Assembly: GCA_040401995.1 (NCBI GenBank)
Contig: JBBANM010000005.1
Coordinates: 60,416-124,415 of the forward strand
Direction of reading: 5' to 3'
Source of the DNA: Haliscomenobacter sp040401995
Lineage (GTDB): Bacteria > Bacteroidota > Bacteroidia > Chitinophagales > Saprospiraceae
Length of the DNA stretch: 64,000 bases
The translations under genes were made by a program, and so were the position numbers. Numbering within the stretch: the stretch's first letter is position 1; each line of letters begins with the position of its first letter. The notes beneath the pieces are model-generated. The model was not told the DNA's origin and did not search any database. It saw only the letters and a list, made by a program, of their open reading frames with translations. Below, piece after piece: positions 52,778 to 60,980 of this stretch.

Positions 52778-52809
52778 TTGTATTTTCTTGTAGTTTATCC
52801 GTACCTTCG
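52778..52809 (+). promoter_or_regulatory. Candidate uvrB promoter
   Basis: TTG (52778-52780), 21-nt spacer, TACCTTCG (52802-52809), one mismatch to TAnnTTTG. It lies 25 bp before the uvrB ATG. Confidence 0.4.
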
Positions 52810-52834
52810 CAACAATTCATCGGAATAAAATACT

Positions 52835-54859
52835 ATGAGCTTTCAACTTGTTTCCAACTATCGGCCCACTGGCGATCAACCTACCGCGATCAAACAATTG
52901 GTGGAAGGCCTTAACCAAGGCGAGCATGGACAAGTGTTGCTCGGGGTGACGGGATCGGGTAAAACATTTACCGTGGCCAATGTCATCGCGCAAGTCAATC
53001 GACCTACTTTGGTGCTTACCCACAACAAAACCCTCACCGCTCAGCTGTATGGGGAATTCCGCGAGTTTTTCCCTGACAATGCCGTCGAGTATTTTGTTTC
53101 CTATTACGATTATTACCAACCCGAAGCGTACATCTCGGTCAGCGATACTTTTATTGAAAAAGATTTGGCCATCAACGAAGAAGTCGATAAACTGCGCTTG
53201 CGTGCCACTTCTAATTTGTTGTCGGGTCGGCGCGACATCATCATCGTGGCTTCAGTTTCTTGTATCTATGGTATGGGAAACCCCGAAGATTACAAAGCGG
53301 GGATCATTCGCATTCAGAAAGGACAAATGGTTTCTAGGAATGCTTTTTTGTATACCCTGGTACAAAGCTTGTACGCCCGGACTGAAACTGATTTTCGGCG
53401 TGCCACTTTCCGGGTACGCGGCGATACCGTTGACATCAACTTGCCTTATGTGGATTATGGTTATCGGATCACTTTTGACGGCGACTTGATTGAAGAGATT
53501 GAACAAATTGAAATAGAATCGGGCAAACGCATCGAACGCATGCCCAATGCCGCCATTTTTCCCGCCAACTTGTACATTGCCCCGCGCGACCGTATGGGAC
53601 AAATCATCCGCCAAATTCAGGATGAATTGTTTGATCAGGAAAAATATTTTGAACGCGACGGCCGGGTGCTGGAAGCCAAACGCATCCACGAGCGCACCAA
53701 TTTTGACCTGGAAATGATCAAAGAATTGGGTTATTGCAGCGGTGTGGAAAACTATTCGCGGTTTTTTGACGGCCGCATGCCCGGAACACGCCCGTTTTGC
53801 TTGCTCGATTATTTCCCTGATGACTATCTGATGGTGATCGACGAGAGCCACGTGACCATCCCGCAGGTGCGCGGCATGTACGGGGGCGACCGCGCGCGCA
53901 AGCTTAGCTTAGTGCACCACGGATTCCGCCTCCCCTCGGCGATGGACAACCGCCCTTTGAATTTTACGGAGTTTGAAAGCATTACCAATCAGGTCATCTA
54001 TGTCAGCGCAACACCTGGCGATTTTGAGATGGAGCAAACTGGCGGTTTGATTGTGGAGCAACTCATTCGTCCTACTGGTTTGTTGGATCCGCCAATTGAT
54101 GTGCGGCCAAGTTTGAACCAGATCGACGACCTCCTGGAGGAGATTGATGAACGGGTAAAAAAAGAAGAACGCATCCTGGTGACCACCTTGACCAAAAGAA
54201 TGGCCGAGGAATTGACCAAATACCTGACCAAATTAGACATTCGGGTACGTTACATCCACTCGGAAGTAGATACAATGGAGCGGGTAGAAATTCTCCGCGA
54301 CTTGCGTTTGGGTGGTTTTGACGTATTGGTTGGGGTCAACTTGCTGCGGGAAGGTCTGGATTTGCCGGAAGTATCTTTGGTGGCCATTTTGGACGCCGAC
54401 AAAGAAGGTTTCCTACGCAATGACCGTTCCTTGACGCAGACTGCTGGTCGGGCAGCTCGAAACTCCAATGGTTTGGTGATTTTTTATGCCGATAAAATCA
54501 CCGAATCGATGCAAAAAACCATTGAAGAAACAGATCGTCGGCGGGTGATTCAGATGGCTTATAACGAAGAACATGGCATAACGCCTACCACTGTATTCAA
54601 AAGCAAAGAGGAAATCTTCAACCAAAAATCCATTTTGGATGTGCGAGGCAAAACACCGCAACCTTATGTTGAACCCGAAACGAAGAGTTTTGCCGCTGAT
54701 CCGCTGGTCAATTACATGAACCGGGATCAATTGGAAAAACTCATCGATGCCACCGATAAAAAAATGAAGCAAGCAGCGAAAGATTTGGATTTTATCTCCG
54801 CTGCTCAATTGCGGGATGAGTTGTTTGCTTTTAAAGAAAAACTCAAAACGGTAGGGTGA
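52835..54859 (+). CDS. uvrB: Excinuclease ABC subunit B
   Basis: 674 residues, normal length. Walker A 'LLGVTGSGKTFTVANVI', the beta-hairpin region 'YYDYYQPEAYISVSDTFIEKD', 'VIDESHVTIPQV' (DEAD-like), helicase motifs V/VI 'DVLVGVNLLREGLDLPEVSLVAILDADKEGFLRNDRSLTQTAGRAARN', and the C-terminal UVR motif 'QLEKLIDATDKKMKQAAKDLDFISAAQLRDEL'. It verifies DNA damage and positions UvrC for nucleotide excision repair. uvrA and uvrC are not in the window. Confidence 0.97.
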   Translation: MSFQLVSNYRPTGDQPTAIKQLVEGLNQGEHGQVLLGVTGSGKTFTVANVIAQVNRPTLVLTHNKTLTAQLYGEFREFFPDNAVEYFVSYYDYYQPEAYISVSDTFIEKDLAINEEVDKLRLRATSNLLSGRRDIIIVASVSCIYGMGNPEDYKAGIIRIQKGQMVSRNAFLYTLVQSLYARTETDFRRATFRVRGDTVDINLPYVDYGYRITFDGDLIEEIEQIEIESGKRIERMPNAAIFPANLYIAPRDRMGQIIRQIQDELFDQEKYFERDGRVLEAKRIHERTNFDLEMIKELGYCSGVENYSRFFDGRMPGTRPFCLLDYFPDDYLMVIDESHVTIPQVRGMYGGDRARKLSLVHHGFRLPSAMDNRPLNFTEFESITNQVIYVSATPGDFEMEQTGGLIVEQLIRPTGLLDPPIDVRPSLNQIDDLLEEIDERVKKEERILVTTLTKRMAEELTKYLTKLDIRVRYIHSEVDTMERVEILRDLRLGGFDVLVGVNLLREGLDLPEVSLVAILDADKEGFLRNDRSLTQTAGRAARNSNGLVIFYADKITESMQKTIEETDRRRVIQMAYNEEHGITPTTVFKSKEEIFNQKSILDVRGKTPQPYVEPETKSFAADPLVNYMNRDQLEKLIDATDKKMKQAAKDLDFISAAQLRDELFAFKEKLKTVG

Positions 54860-54883
54860 TACGTATTTTTTTTAATCGCCCAT

Positions 54884-54915
54884 TTGCAAGATTGCCCCAT
54901 TCCACCGTATCTTTG
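54884..54915 (+). promoter_or_regulatory. Promoter of comM/yifB gene
   Basis: TTG (54884-54886, in TTTG), 21-nt spacer, TATCTTTG (54908-54915): a full match to the Bacteroidota TTG/TAnnTTTG consensus. It implies a leader of about 75 nt. Confidence 0.6.
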
Positions 54916-54998
54916 TTGCTAGCCTTTCTATTTTAACCACAGCTTTTTTTGCATCCCGTCAAAACGTCGATTTACTAAACCCAAAATTACGTCAACGT

Positions 54999-56555
54999 AT
55001 GCTTGTAAAAACCTATGCCAGCGCCATGCACGGCGTGGATGCCCGTACCATCACCGTCGAAGTAGACTCCGGTGGACAACCCGTAGCGGGAACGAATTAT
55101 TATTACATGGTTGGTTTGCCCGATAGCGCTGTACGCGAAGGCTTTCAACGCATTGAGGCCGCGATTACCAACACGGGATTAAGGATGCCGCGCGCCAAAA
55201 CCATCGTCAACCTCGCGCCTGCCAACGTGCGCAAAGAAGGCTCTTCTTACGACTTACCCATTGCCTTGGCCATCTTGGCCGCCAGCAAACAGCTCAACCC
55301 CGAAGCCATTGAAAACTACATCATCATGGGCGAATTATCGTTGGATGGGGCGGTGCGTCCCATCAAAGGGGCTTTGCCCATTGCCATTCAGGCGCGCAAG
55401 GAAAATTTTAAAGGGTTTATTTTACCCTTGCAAAATGCCCGGGAGGCGGCCATCGTGAGCAACTTACCGATTTACGGCGTCAAAGATTTAGGGGAAGCGG
55501 TGGCATTTCTGAATGGCGAACAAAAAATTGCACCCACCGAGGTGGATACCCGTGAAGAGTTCAATCATGGGCTGAGCCAATATGAAGTCGATTTTTCGGA
55601 CGTAAAAGGGCAAGAAAACATCAAACGCGCCATGGAAATTGGTGCAGCGGGCGGACACAATTTGATTTTGATTGGCCCGCCGGGCGCGGGAAAAACCATG
55701 CTTGCCAGGCGCTTACCCACCATTTTGCCACCGTTGAGTTTACAAGAAGCGCTGGAAACCACCAAAATACACTCTGTGGCCGGACAGCTTGCAGCCAATG
55801 CGGCGCTCATTGCCAATCGGCCTTTTCGCTCGCCGCACCATACCATCAGCGATGTGGCCTTGGTAGGCGGCGGCGGTAATCCCATGCCCGGAGAGATCTC
55901 ATTGGCGCACAATGGCGTCTTGTTTTTGGACGAATTGCCGGAATTCAAACGCAGCGTATTGGAAGTGCTGCGCCAGCCAATGGAAGAGCGGCGGGTCACC
56001 ATTTCGCGCGCCAAAATCAGCGTAGACTATCCCTCTAGTTTTATGCTAGTGGCTTCAATGAATCCTTGTCCCTGCGGTTATTACAACCATCCCGATAAAA
56101 GTTGCGTATGCGGTCCGGGAGTGGTAAAACGCTATTTGAGCAAAATTTCTGGGCCATTATTGGATCGCATTGACCTACATGTGGAAGTAACTCCAGTTTC
56201 CTATGAAGAGTTGGCCAGTGTAGATCGCCCCGCTGAAACCAGTGTCGACATTGCCGAGCGGGTGGTGCGCGCTCGCGCCATCCAGGTGGAGCGTTTTAAA
56301 TCGTTGAACAGCATTTACAGCAACGCACAAATGCCTGGTCGGATGATCCGGGAGGTCTGTCAAATTTCCAATGCTGGACAATTATTGGTCAAAAAAGCGA
56401 TGGAAAAATTGCAGCTGTCGGCTCGCGCCTACGACCGCATTTTGAAGGTAGCACGAACAGCAGCGGACTTGGCGGGGAGTGCCGATATTCAAATTGAGCA
56501 CCTTGCCGAGGCGATCCACTTCCGGAGTTTGGATCGGGAAGGTTGGGCGGGATAA
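54999..56555 (+). CDS. comM: YifB/ComM family Mg-chelatase-like AAA+ ATPase
   Basis: 518 residues. N-terminal Lon-protease-S16-like domain ('VKTYASAMHGVDARTITVEVD', 'NLAPANVRKEGSSYDLPIALAIL'), AAA+ core with Walker A 'NLILIGPPGAGKTMLARRLP' and Walker B 'NGVLFLDELPEF', the zinc-finger-like 'NPCPCGYYNHPDKSCVCG', and the C-terminal Mg_chelatase_C domain ('LSARAYDRILKVARTAADLAG'). ComM is a hexameric branch-migration helicase that helps integrate transforming DNA. It follows uvrB by 139 bp but has its own promoter. Confidence 0.94.
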   Translation: MLVKTYASAMHGVDARTITVEVDSGGQPVAGTNYYYMVGLPDSAVREGFQRIEAAITNTGLRMPRAKTIVNLAPANVRKEGSSYDLPIALAILAASKQLNPEAIENYIIMGELSLDGAVRPIKGALPIAIQARKENFKGFILPLQNAREAAIVSNLPIYGVKDLGEAVAFLNGEQKIAPTEVDTREEFNHGLSQYEVDFSDVKGQENIKRAMEIGAAGGHNLILIGPPGAGKTMLARRLPTILPPLSLQEALETTKIHSVAGQLAANAALIANRPFRSPHHTISDVALVGGGGNPMPGEISLAHNGVLFLDELPEFKRSVLEVLRQPMEERRVTISRAKISVDYPSSFMLVASMNPCPCGYYNHPDKSCVCGPGVVKRYLSKISGPLLDRIDLHVEVTPVSYEELASVDRPAETSVDIAERVVRARAIQVERFKSLNSIYSNAQMPGRMIREVCQISNAGQLLVKKAMEKLQLSARAYDRILKVARTAADLAGSADIQIEHLAEAIHFRSLDREGWAG

Positions 56556-56783
56556 AGGTGCTTTGGGGATGCTTATTCAAAAAAAAAATCTACTTTTTTT
56601 CAGGGCTAAAGGCGCGCGACCCGCCTATTTAGAGCGTTTTTGACAATCAAAGTTAAAACCGGCAGCGTATATTGCATGTTGTTGAATGATAGCACTGCTT
56701 TGAAGAGTGTGAATAATGAACAACGATTGTAAATTTTAAGCGTGTGTTGGAATCCCAAACATGCTTTAAGAGAAGACGATAGT

Positions 56784-57776
56784 ATGCTACTTTGGTTTGG
56801 ATTTTTATTATTGATTTCAATCTTATTGGCCTTTGATTTGGGGGTGTTCAATAAAGATGCCCACATCGTATCGGTAAAAGAAGCTTTCCGCTGGACGGGT
56901 ATTTGGGTAACATTATCCTTGCTCTTTAGCATCGTGGTGTATTTTGCTTATGAAAACGACTGGCAGCACATTGCCGAAAACTCTGCCTACACGGGTCGGG
57001 AAGCCGTGGTGATGTACCTCACCGGTTATTTGGTAGAGCAATCGCTCAGTGTAGATAATATTTTTGTCATCGCCGTTATTTTCACCTATTTCAAAGTGCC
57101 GCAAAAATTGCAGCATCGGGTACTGTTTTGGGGTATCCTGGGAGCGGTTATTTTTCGCGGATTAATGATTTTAGTTGGCGCCGCATTGATTGCCAATTTC
57201 AGCTGGATCAACTATATTTTTGGCGGTTTTTTGTTGATTACCGCATATCGAATGCTGGTATCCAAAGACCATGAAGAATCGGAAATAGAGAACAATGCCA
57301 CCATTGGTTTGATCAAGCGGTTTGTTCCGGTTACCCATACCTTTCATGGGGATCATTTTTTTGTAAAACAAGGAAAATTAACAGCCGCTACTCCCTTGTT
57401 TGTTGCGTTAATGGTCATTGAAACCACCGATGTGCTTTTTGCGTTTGACAGCATTCCCGCCATTTTTGCCATCACCACCGACCCATTTTTGGTATTTACT
57501 TCCAATATTTTTGCCATTTTAGGACTCCGCTCTCTTTATTTTGTTTTGGCCTCGGTGCTCGACAAATTTCAATACCTCAAGTATAGCCTGGTGGTAATTT
57601 TGGCTTTTGTAGGCATCAAATTGGTATTGGTACATTTGGTGCATTTGCCGTCTTGGTTATCGTTGGTAGTGATTGTTTTGTCGTTAATTGGAGGAGTTTT
57701 GCCATCCTTGCCAGAATTACTTCAGCAGAGAAAAGTAGCCCGAAAAGTCAAAAAGACAGCAAAATCAGAAGTTTAG
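56784..57776 (+). CDS. TerC/Alx family membrane protein
   Basis: 330 residues, about nine membrane helices. Family landmarks: 'LLWFGFLLLISILLAFDLGVFNKDAHIVSVKEAF', 'YLTGYLVEQSLSVDNIFVIAVIFTYFKVP', 'HRVLFWGILGAVIFRGLMIL', 'HGDHFFVKQGKLTAATPLFVALMVIETTDVLFAFDSIPAIFAITTDPFLVFTSNIFAILGLRSLYF' with the conserved acidic residues. TerC/Alx proteins are linked to tellurite resistance and manganese export. ATG 56784 was chosen over an upstream GTG at 56742. I looked for a yybP-ykoY Mn riboswitch upstream and did not see its conserved core. Confidence 0.92.
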   Translation: MLLWFGFLLLISILLAFDLGVFNKDAHIVSVKEAFRWTGIWVTLSLLFSIVVYFAYENDWQHIAENSAYTGREAVVMYLTGYLVEQSLSVDNIFVIAVIFTYFKVPQKLQHRVLFWGILGAVIFRGLMILVGAALIANFSWINYIFGGFLLITAYRMLVSKDHEESEIENNATIGLIKRFVPVTHTFHGDHFFVKQGKLTAATPLFVALMVIETTDVLFAFDSIPAIFAITTDPFLVFTSNIFAILGLRSLYFVLASVLDKFQYLKYSLVVILAFVGIKLVLVHLVHLPSWLSLVVIVLSLIGGVLPSLPELLQQRKVARKVKKTAKSEV

Positions 57777-57868
57777 CGCCGATTTTTTTCAAATACGTGG
57801 AAAAAATGCGAATTTGGAGCTTGAGGCAGGCAAAAAAACCTGTGTCCTAATGAAAGTACAATCCGCGT

Positions 57869-58690
57869 ATGGACTCCATTTTATGTCTCCTTGATTACGG
57901 TACTGCTGGTGAACAACCTTTTCTTTATGGATCACACTTGGCTGAACAGCTGCATGCCGCTATCATTGCTGGTCATTTGGTGGAAGCCACTTCCAACCAT
58001 ATCGTAGCCGATGATCATATAGGGGATGCGCCCAGCGAACTGATCGAGGAATTACAACAACTTCAGACGTTAATCGCCCAACATAGCGATTCATCTCTTC
58101 CGGTGCAATGCCTGGTGGCGAGCGGGAACCCGCGCGAGCAAGTTGTGAATTTGATTGAAAAATACGAAGCCGGATTGGTGGTCATGGGCATGCGCAATCG
58201 CAAAGGTTTGACCAGCAGACTTTTTGGTTCATTTGCTTTGCGCATGATCCATCAAGTGTCTTGTCCGCTTTTTTTATTGCCCCCGCAAACTAAGTTTAAG
58301 CCGCTGCGCAACATCGTTTACGCCACCGAATTTGGGTACGCCAATATTACGGCCATTGAGACCCTATTGCAATGGAGCCAGTTGTTCAATGCCCACCTCC
58401 ATTTGGTGCATGTCAACGATGATGCCGCCGATCAGGCCTGGGCCAAACAGCAGATGGAAAAAATACGCCGTACTTTTGAGGAAGATGATGAGGAGCAACA
58501 GATGACCTTTAAAATTATTGAGGGGGAAGATGTGGTAGAGCATTTGGAGCAATACATTCAGGAATCACAAGCAGATTTGATCGCCCTCACCGTTTATCGC
58601 AAGGGGTTTTGGGATCGGGTATTGCGCAACAGCATTTCGCGGGAGATTGTGGAAGATGTATCCATTCCGGTGTTGGTGTTTAAGGAATAG
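57869..58690 (+). CDS. Tandem universal stress protein
   Basis: 273 residues containing two Usp domains (about 1-143 and 150-273). The first ends 'AGLVVMGMRNRKGLTSRLFGSFALRMIHQVSCPLFLLPP', the second 'ADLIALTVYRKGFWDRVLRNSISREIVEDVSIPVLVFKE'. The canonical ATP motif G-x2-G-x9-G-S/T is only loosely kept in domain 1 and lost in domain 2, so it is likely of the non-ATP-binding type. Role in stress survival is inferred from the family. It follows the TerC gene by 92 bp, same direction. A palindrome cluster lies just downstream. Confidence 0.88.
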   Translation: MDSILCLLDYGTAGEQPFLYGSHLAEQLHAAIIAGHLVEATSNHIVADDHIGDAPSELIEELQQLQTLIAQHSDSSLPVQCLVASGNPREQVVNLIEKYEAGLVVMGMRNRKGLTSRLFGSFALRMIHQVSCPLFLLPPQTKFKPLRNIVYATEFGYANITAIETLLQWSQLFNAHLHLVHVNDDAADQAWAKQQMEKIRRTFEEDDEEQQMTFKIIEGEDVVEHLEQYIQESQADLIALTVYRKGFWDRVLRNSISREIVEDVSIPVLVFKE

Positions 58691-58701
58691 TGGGGTGAGT
58701 T

Positions 58702-58881
58702 CAAGATACCGTTCCGCTGGAACGGCGAGCAGATGCGGGCCGATAGGCTACAAAGATATTGTTCCGCTGGAACAGGGGTAATCTCCAAGATTATCCCACG
58801 TGCCATCCCAGCGAGACGGTATCCCTGTGGCAAACGAAAGGCCACAATTCCCGTCCCAGCGGGACGGTATCTTTGTAGCAA
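58702..58881. repeat. Cluster of four REP-like palindromes
   Basis: Cores at 58709-58725 (ccgttccgctggaacgg), 58761-58773 (gttccgctggaac), 58803-58819 (ccatcccagcgagacgg) and 58851-58867 (ccgtcccagcgggacgg). Copies 1-2 read one way ('caagatacc...', 'ctacaaagatat...') and copies 3-4 the opposite ('...ggtatccctgtggc', '...ggtatctttgtagc'), so the cluster is two direct copies facing two inverted ones. It lies between the convergent Usp and GHMP-kinase genes and may end transcription. Confidence 0.75.
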
Positions 58882-58895
58882 CCCAATCCCCAAAT

Positions 58896-59861
58896 TCACA
58901 ATATCAATACCGACCTATCAGGAATATCCATTTCCGTTGCAGCCATACCCAATAAAAAACCGCCGCCGCCTGCCCCGCAAAGTTTGAGTACAAATTGCCC
59001 CGATTCCAGCCCTTCTTGCCATACCTCGGCAAAACCAATTGGGATCATGGTTTGGAAATCAGCCCATTGAGCCGCGCTGATTTTTTGAAAAACGACAAAC
59101 AACTCGTCCCAGCTTCCCTTCAAAAAAAGCTCAATTGCCTTAGCGGTTAAAGAGACATGGACTTGGCGGATGTGCGCCAAAAAATCGGGTTCCTGACAAC
59201 AAGCCATAAACCACTGCACCAGCGGCTCTGTGCTGCGTGCTAATCCAGTATCCAATAAAAAAAATCGAAAAGCGGTCGTATCTCCTGGCCAGGCAGGTAC
59301 GTTCACCCGTTCTATCGTGCCATCCGGTTGCAGCAATACCGCATGATTGAGGTAACAAATCAGCGGATCCGTACCCGAACTGGCGCCGTGAAAAAAACTT
59401 TCCAATTGACCCAGCATTTTTTTTAGCACTGGAAATCCGCTAGCATCTTGCTTAGAAAATGGCTCGCGCACATAGCGTGCGTACAAGGCCGCGCACAAAG
59501 CACCCGAACTACCAGTGCCATAACCGGTAGGGATATTCGAATCAAAATAAATACCTGCAACTAAGTCTTGGGCAAAAAGATCGAGATCCAAATCGGCCAA
59601 TAAAGCTCCGGTCTGTTGAAGGTTTTGCAGATATACCAACCATTGGGGGAGTGATTGTTGCAAGGAAAACGCCTCGTTGAGAGCAGCAAACCTCCACGCA
59701 CCGCCAAACCTGGTAAACGGCAGCGCTAAAGCCGGCGAACCTTGGAGTACCGTATGTTCCCCGAAGAGCAAAAGTTTGGCATAAAAGTGATCCAAGAGTA
59801 TATTATTCAGGTTAAGACTCCAAGATAGACAGAATGCCGTACTTTTTTGTTCACCAGACAT
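58896..59861 (-). CDS. GHMP kinase, mevalonate-kinase-like
   Basis: 321 residues. The GHMP ATP loop is 'IPTGYGTGSSGALCAALYARY', the N-terminal motif is 'YAKLLLFGEHTVLQGSPALALPF', and the C-terminal motif 3 is 'LKLCGAGGGGFLLGMA'. 'FHGASSGTDPLICYLNHAVLL' matches the Bacteroidota mevalonate kinase. It would phosphorylate mevalonate for isoprenoid synthesis. The first ~25 residues ('MSGEQKSTAFCLSWSLNLNN') are not typical, and a TTG shortly before 'DHFYAK' is a possible real start. Diphosphomevalonate decarboxylase is not seen nearby. Confidence 0.85.
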   Translation of the reverse strand: MSGEQKSTAFCLSWSLNLNNILLDHFYAKLLLFGEHTVLQGSPALALPFTRFGGAWRFAALNEAFSLQQSLPQWLVYLQNLQQTGALLADLDLDLFAQDLVAGIYFDSNIPTGYGTGSSGALCAALYARYVREPFSKQDASGFPVLKKMLGQLESFFHGASSGTDPLICYLNHAVLLQPDGTIERVNVPAWPGDTTAFRFFLLDTGLARSTEPLVQWFMACCQEPDFLAHIRQVHVSLTAKAIELFLKGSWDELFVVFQKISAAQWADFQTMIPIGFAEVWQEGLESGQFVLKLCGAGGGGFLLGMAATEMDIPDRSVLIL

Positions 59862-59955
59862 TGCGGATGACTTGGAGGCAAACTTTTACCCCATCTTACT
59901 CTAAGCCCCTACTTTATATTTCTGTTAAAAATTAGCAGAATCCATTCGTTCCTCC

Positions 59956-59963
59956 TACATTTG
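59956..59963 (+). promoter_or_regulatory. Promoter -7 element of the ompH gene
   Basis: TACATTTG, an exact TAnnTTTG, 26 bp before the ATG at 59990. No good TTG at -33. Confidence 0.45.
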
Positions 59964-59989
59964 TCAAAATTTTTAACCACTTTATCACT

Positions 59990-60499
59990 ATGAAGAAAAT
60001 CATGTTTGCGCTGCTGATGATTTTTGCAGCGATTGCACCAGCGTTGGCGCAGAAATACGGTCATATGAATTATGGCAACATTATGATTGCACTACCTGCT
60101 ACTGGCGAAGCCGATAAGCAAATGGAAGCTTTCAAAAAGTCTTTGGTAGACAAAGGCGGGGTGTTGTCCAAAAAACTGCAAGAAGATTACATTGCTTTCT
60201 TGAAAGAGGATAAAGAAGGAAAGCTTTCTCCGTTGTTGAAACAACAAAAACAAGCGGCTCTTCAAGCTCAACAGGAAGCGATCACCAAATATGAAGAAGT
60301 AGTTCGGACAGAATTGCAGCAAAAAAGAGAAGAACTGATTCGCCCCATCACTGATAAAGTTGAGAAAGCGATCCAGGACATTGCTAAAGAAGGCGGCTAC
60401 ACCATGATTTTTGATACCAGCCAATTCAACTCCATCCTTTTTGCGAAAGAATCGGAAGACATTACGCCTAAGATGAAACTCAAATTGGGTATTAAATAA
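59990..60499 (+). CDS. OmpH/Skp family periplasmic chaperone
   Basis: 169 residues. Signal peptide 'MKKIMFALLMIFAAIAPALAQ' then the Skp fold: 'KYGHMNYGNIMIALPATGEADKQMEAFKKSLVDKG', a long charged helical hairpin (about 50-125, Lys/Gln/Glu-rich) and the closing strands 'VEKAIQDIAKEGGYTMIFDTSQFNSILFAKESEDITPKMKLKLGI'. Skp holds unfolded outer-membrane proteins in the periplasm. bamA, its usual neighbour, is absent from the window. Followed by a fold-back repeat. Confidence 0.9.
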   Translation: MKKIMFALLMIFAAIAPALAQKYGHMNYGNIMIALPATGEADKQMEAFKKSLVDKGGVLSKKLQEDYIAFLKEDKEGKLSPLLKQQKQAALQAQQEAITKYEEVVRTELQQKREELIRPITDKVEKAIQDIAKEGGYTMIFDTSQFNSILFAKESEDITPKMKLKLGIK

Positions 60500-60524
60500 G
60501 TCGATAGGCTTTTTTTGACCTACG

Positions 60525-60906
60525 ATTAGGACACAGGATTTGTTTAACCCACAAGATTGTGCTCATTTTGGCCAACCCCCGACACCTGGAAGGCAGGGTG
60601 GATAGGTTCTATTTTTTTGCGTAACAATAGCCCCTTGGGGGCGTGATTTGGGTAGAAAACAGCCCTCAATTTGTTCATAGTCCTGTAGGGACGTGATGTG
60701 GGTATCCACCAAAGAGAAGCAATACCCATATTTCGTCCCTACAGGACTATGAAAATTACGAACTACCTATACTACCCATATCACGCCCCAAAAGGGGCTT
60801 ATGGTATTGTACAAAACAGAACCAATCGATCCTACCTCACAGGGGTCAGGGGTTGGCAGGCCAAACGCAAGATGTTCAAAATCAAATAAAAACTCCGTGT
60901 CCTAAT
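60525..60906. repeat. 382-bp fold-back element with terminal inverted repeats
   Basis: attaggacac (60525-60534) and gtgtcctaat (60897-60906) are exact terminal inverted repeats. The interior arms are imperfect complements over most of their length, with strong blocks 'catagtcctgtagggacg' (left) and 'cgtccctacaggactatg' (right), plus 'tagcccctt.ggggcgtgat' against its complement. The axis is near 60715. It carries no transposase gene. Confidence 0.8.
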
Positions 60907-60920
60907 GGCAGCTCTATTTT

Positions 60921-60959
60921 CAAGGGGTCAATTTATCCAATCGATAAATTGACCCCTTG
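60921..60959. terminator. 17-bp perfect hairpin, possible terminator
   Basis: caaggggtcaatttatc (60921-60937) with 60943-60959 over a 5-nt loop, just past the stop of the leftward GH144-type gene. T-runs are weak on both sides, so termination is likely but not certain. Confidence 0.55.
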
Positions 60960-60980
60960 TCGTTTTAAAGCAGCTCTAGC

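Larger units (their letters stand above)
60500..60980. other. 481-bp intergenic region filled by repeats
   Basis: Contains the fold-back element at 60525-60906 and the perfect hairpin at 60921-60959. The apparent small ORFs here (60544-60729 minus and 60698-60889 plus) encode similar peptides ('RPYRTM...YHAPKG') only because they are the two arms of the same inverted repeat; I do not regard them as genes. Confidence 0.75.

Noticed and set aside
56556..56783. Possible yybP-ykoY manganese riboswitch upstream of the TerC-family gene
   Set aside because: The conserved core sequences of that riboswitch were not found; only a weak hairpin near 56740-56770 is present.
60544..60889. Two small ORFs (61 and 63 codons, opposite strands) encoding similar peptides
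   Set aside because: They are the two arms of the fold-back repeat; the similarity comes from the inverted repeat, not from gene duplication.
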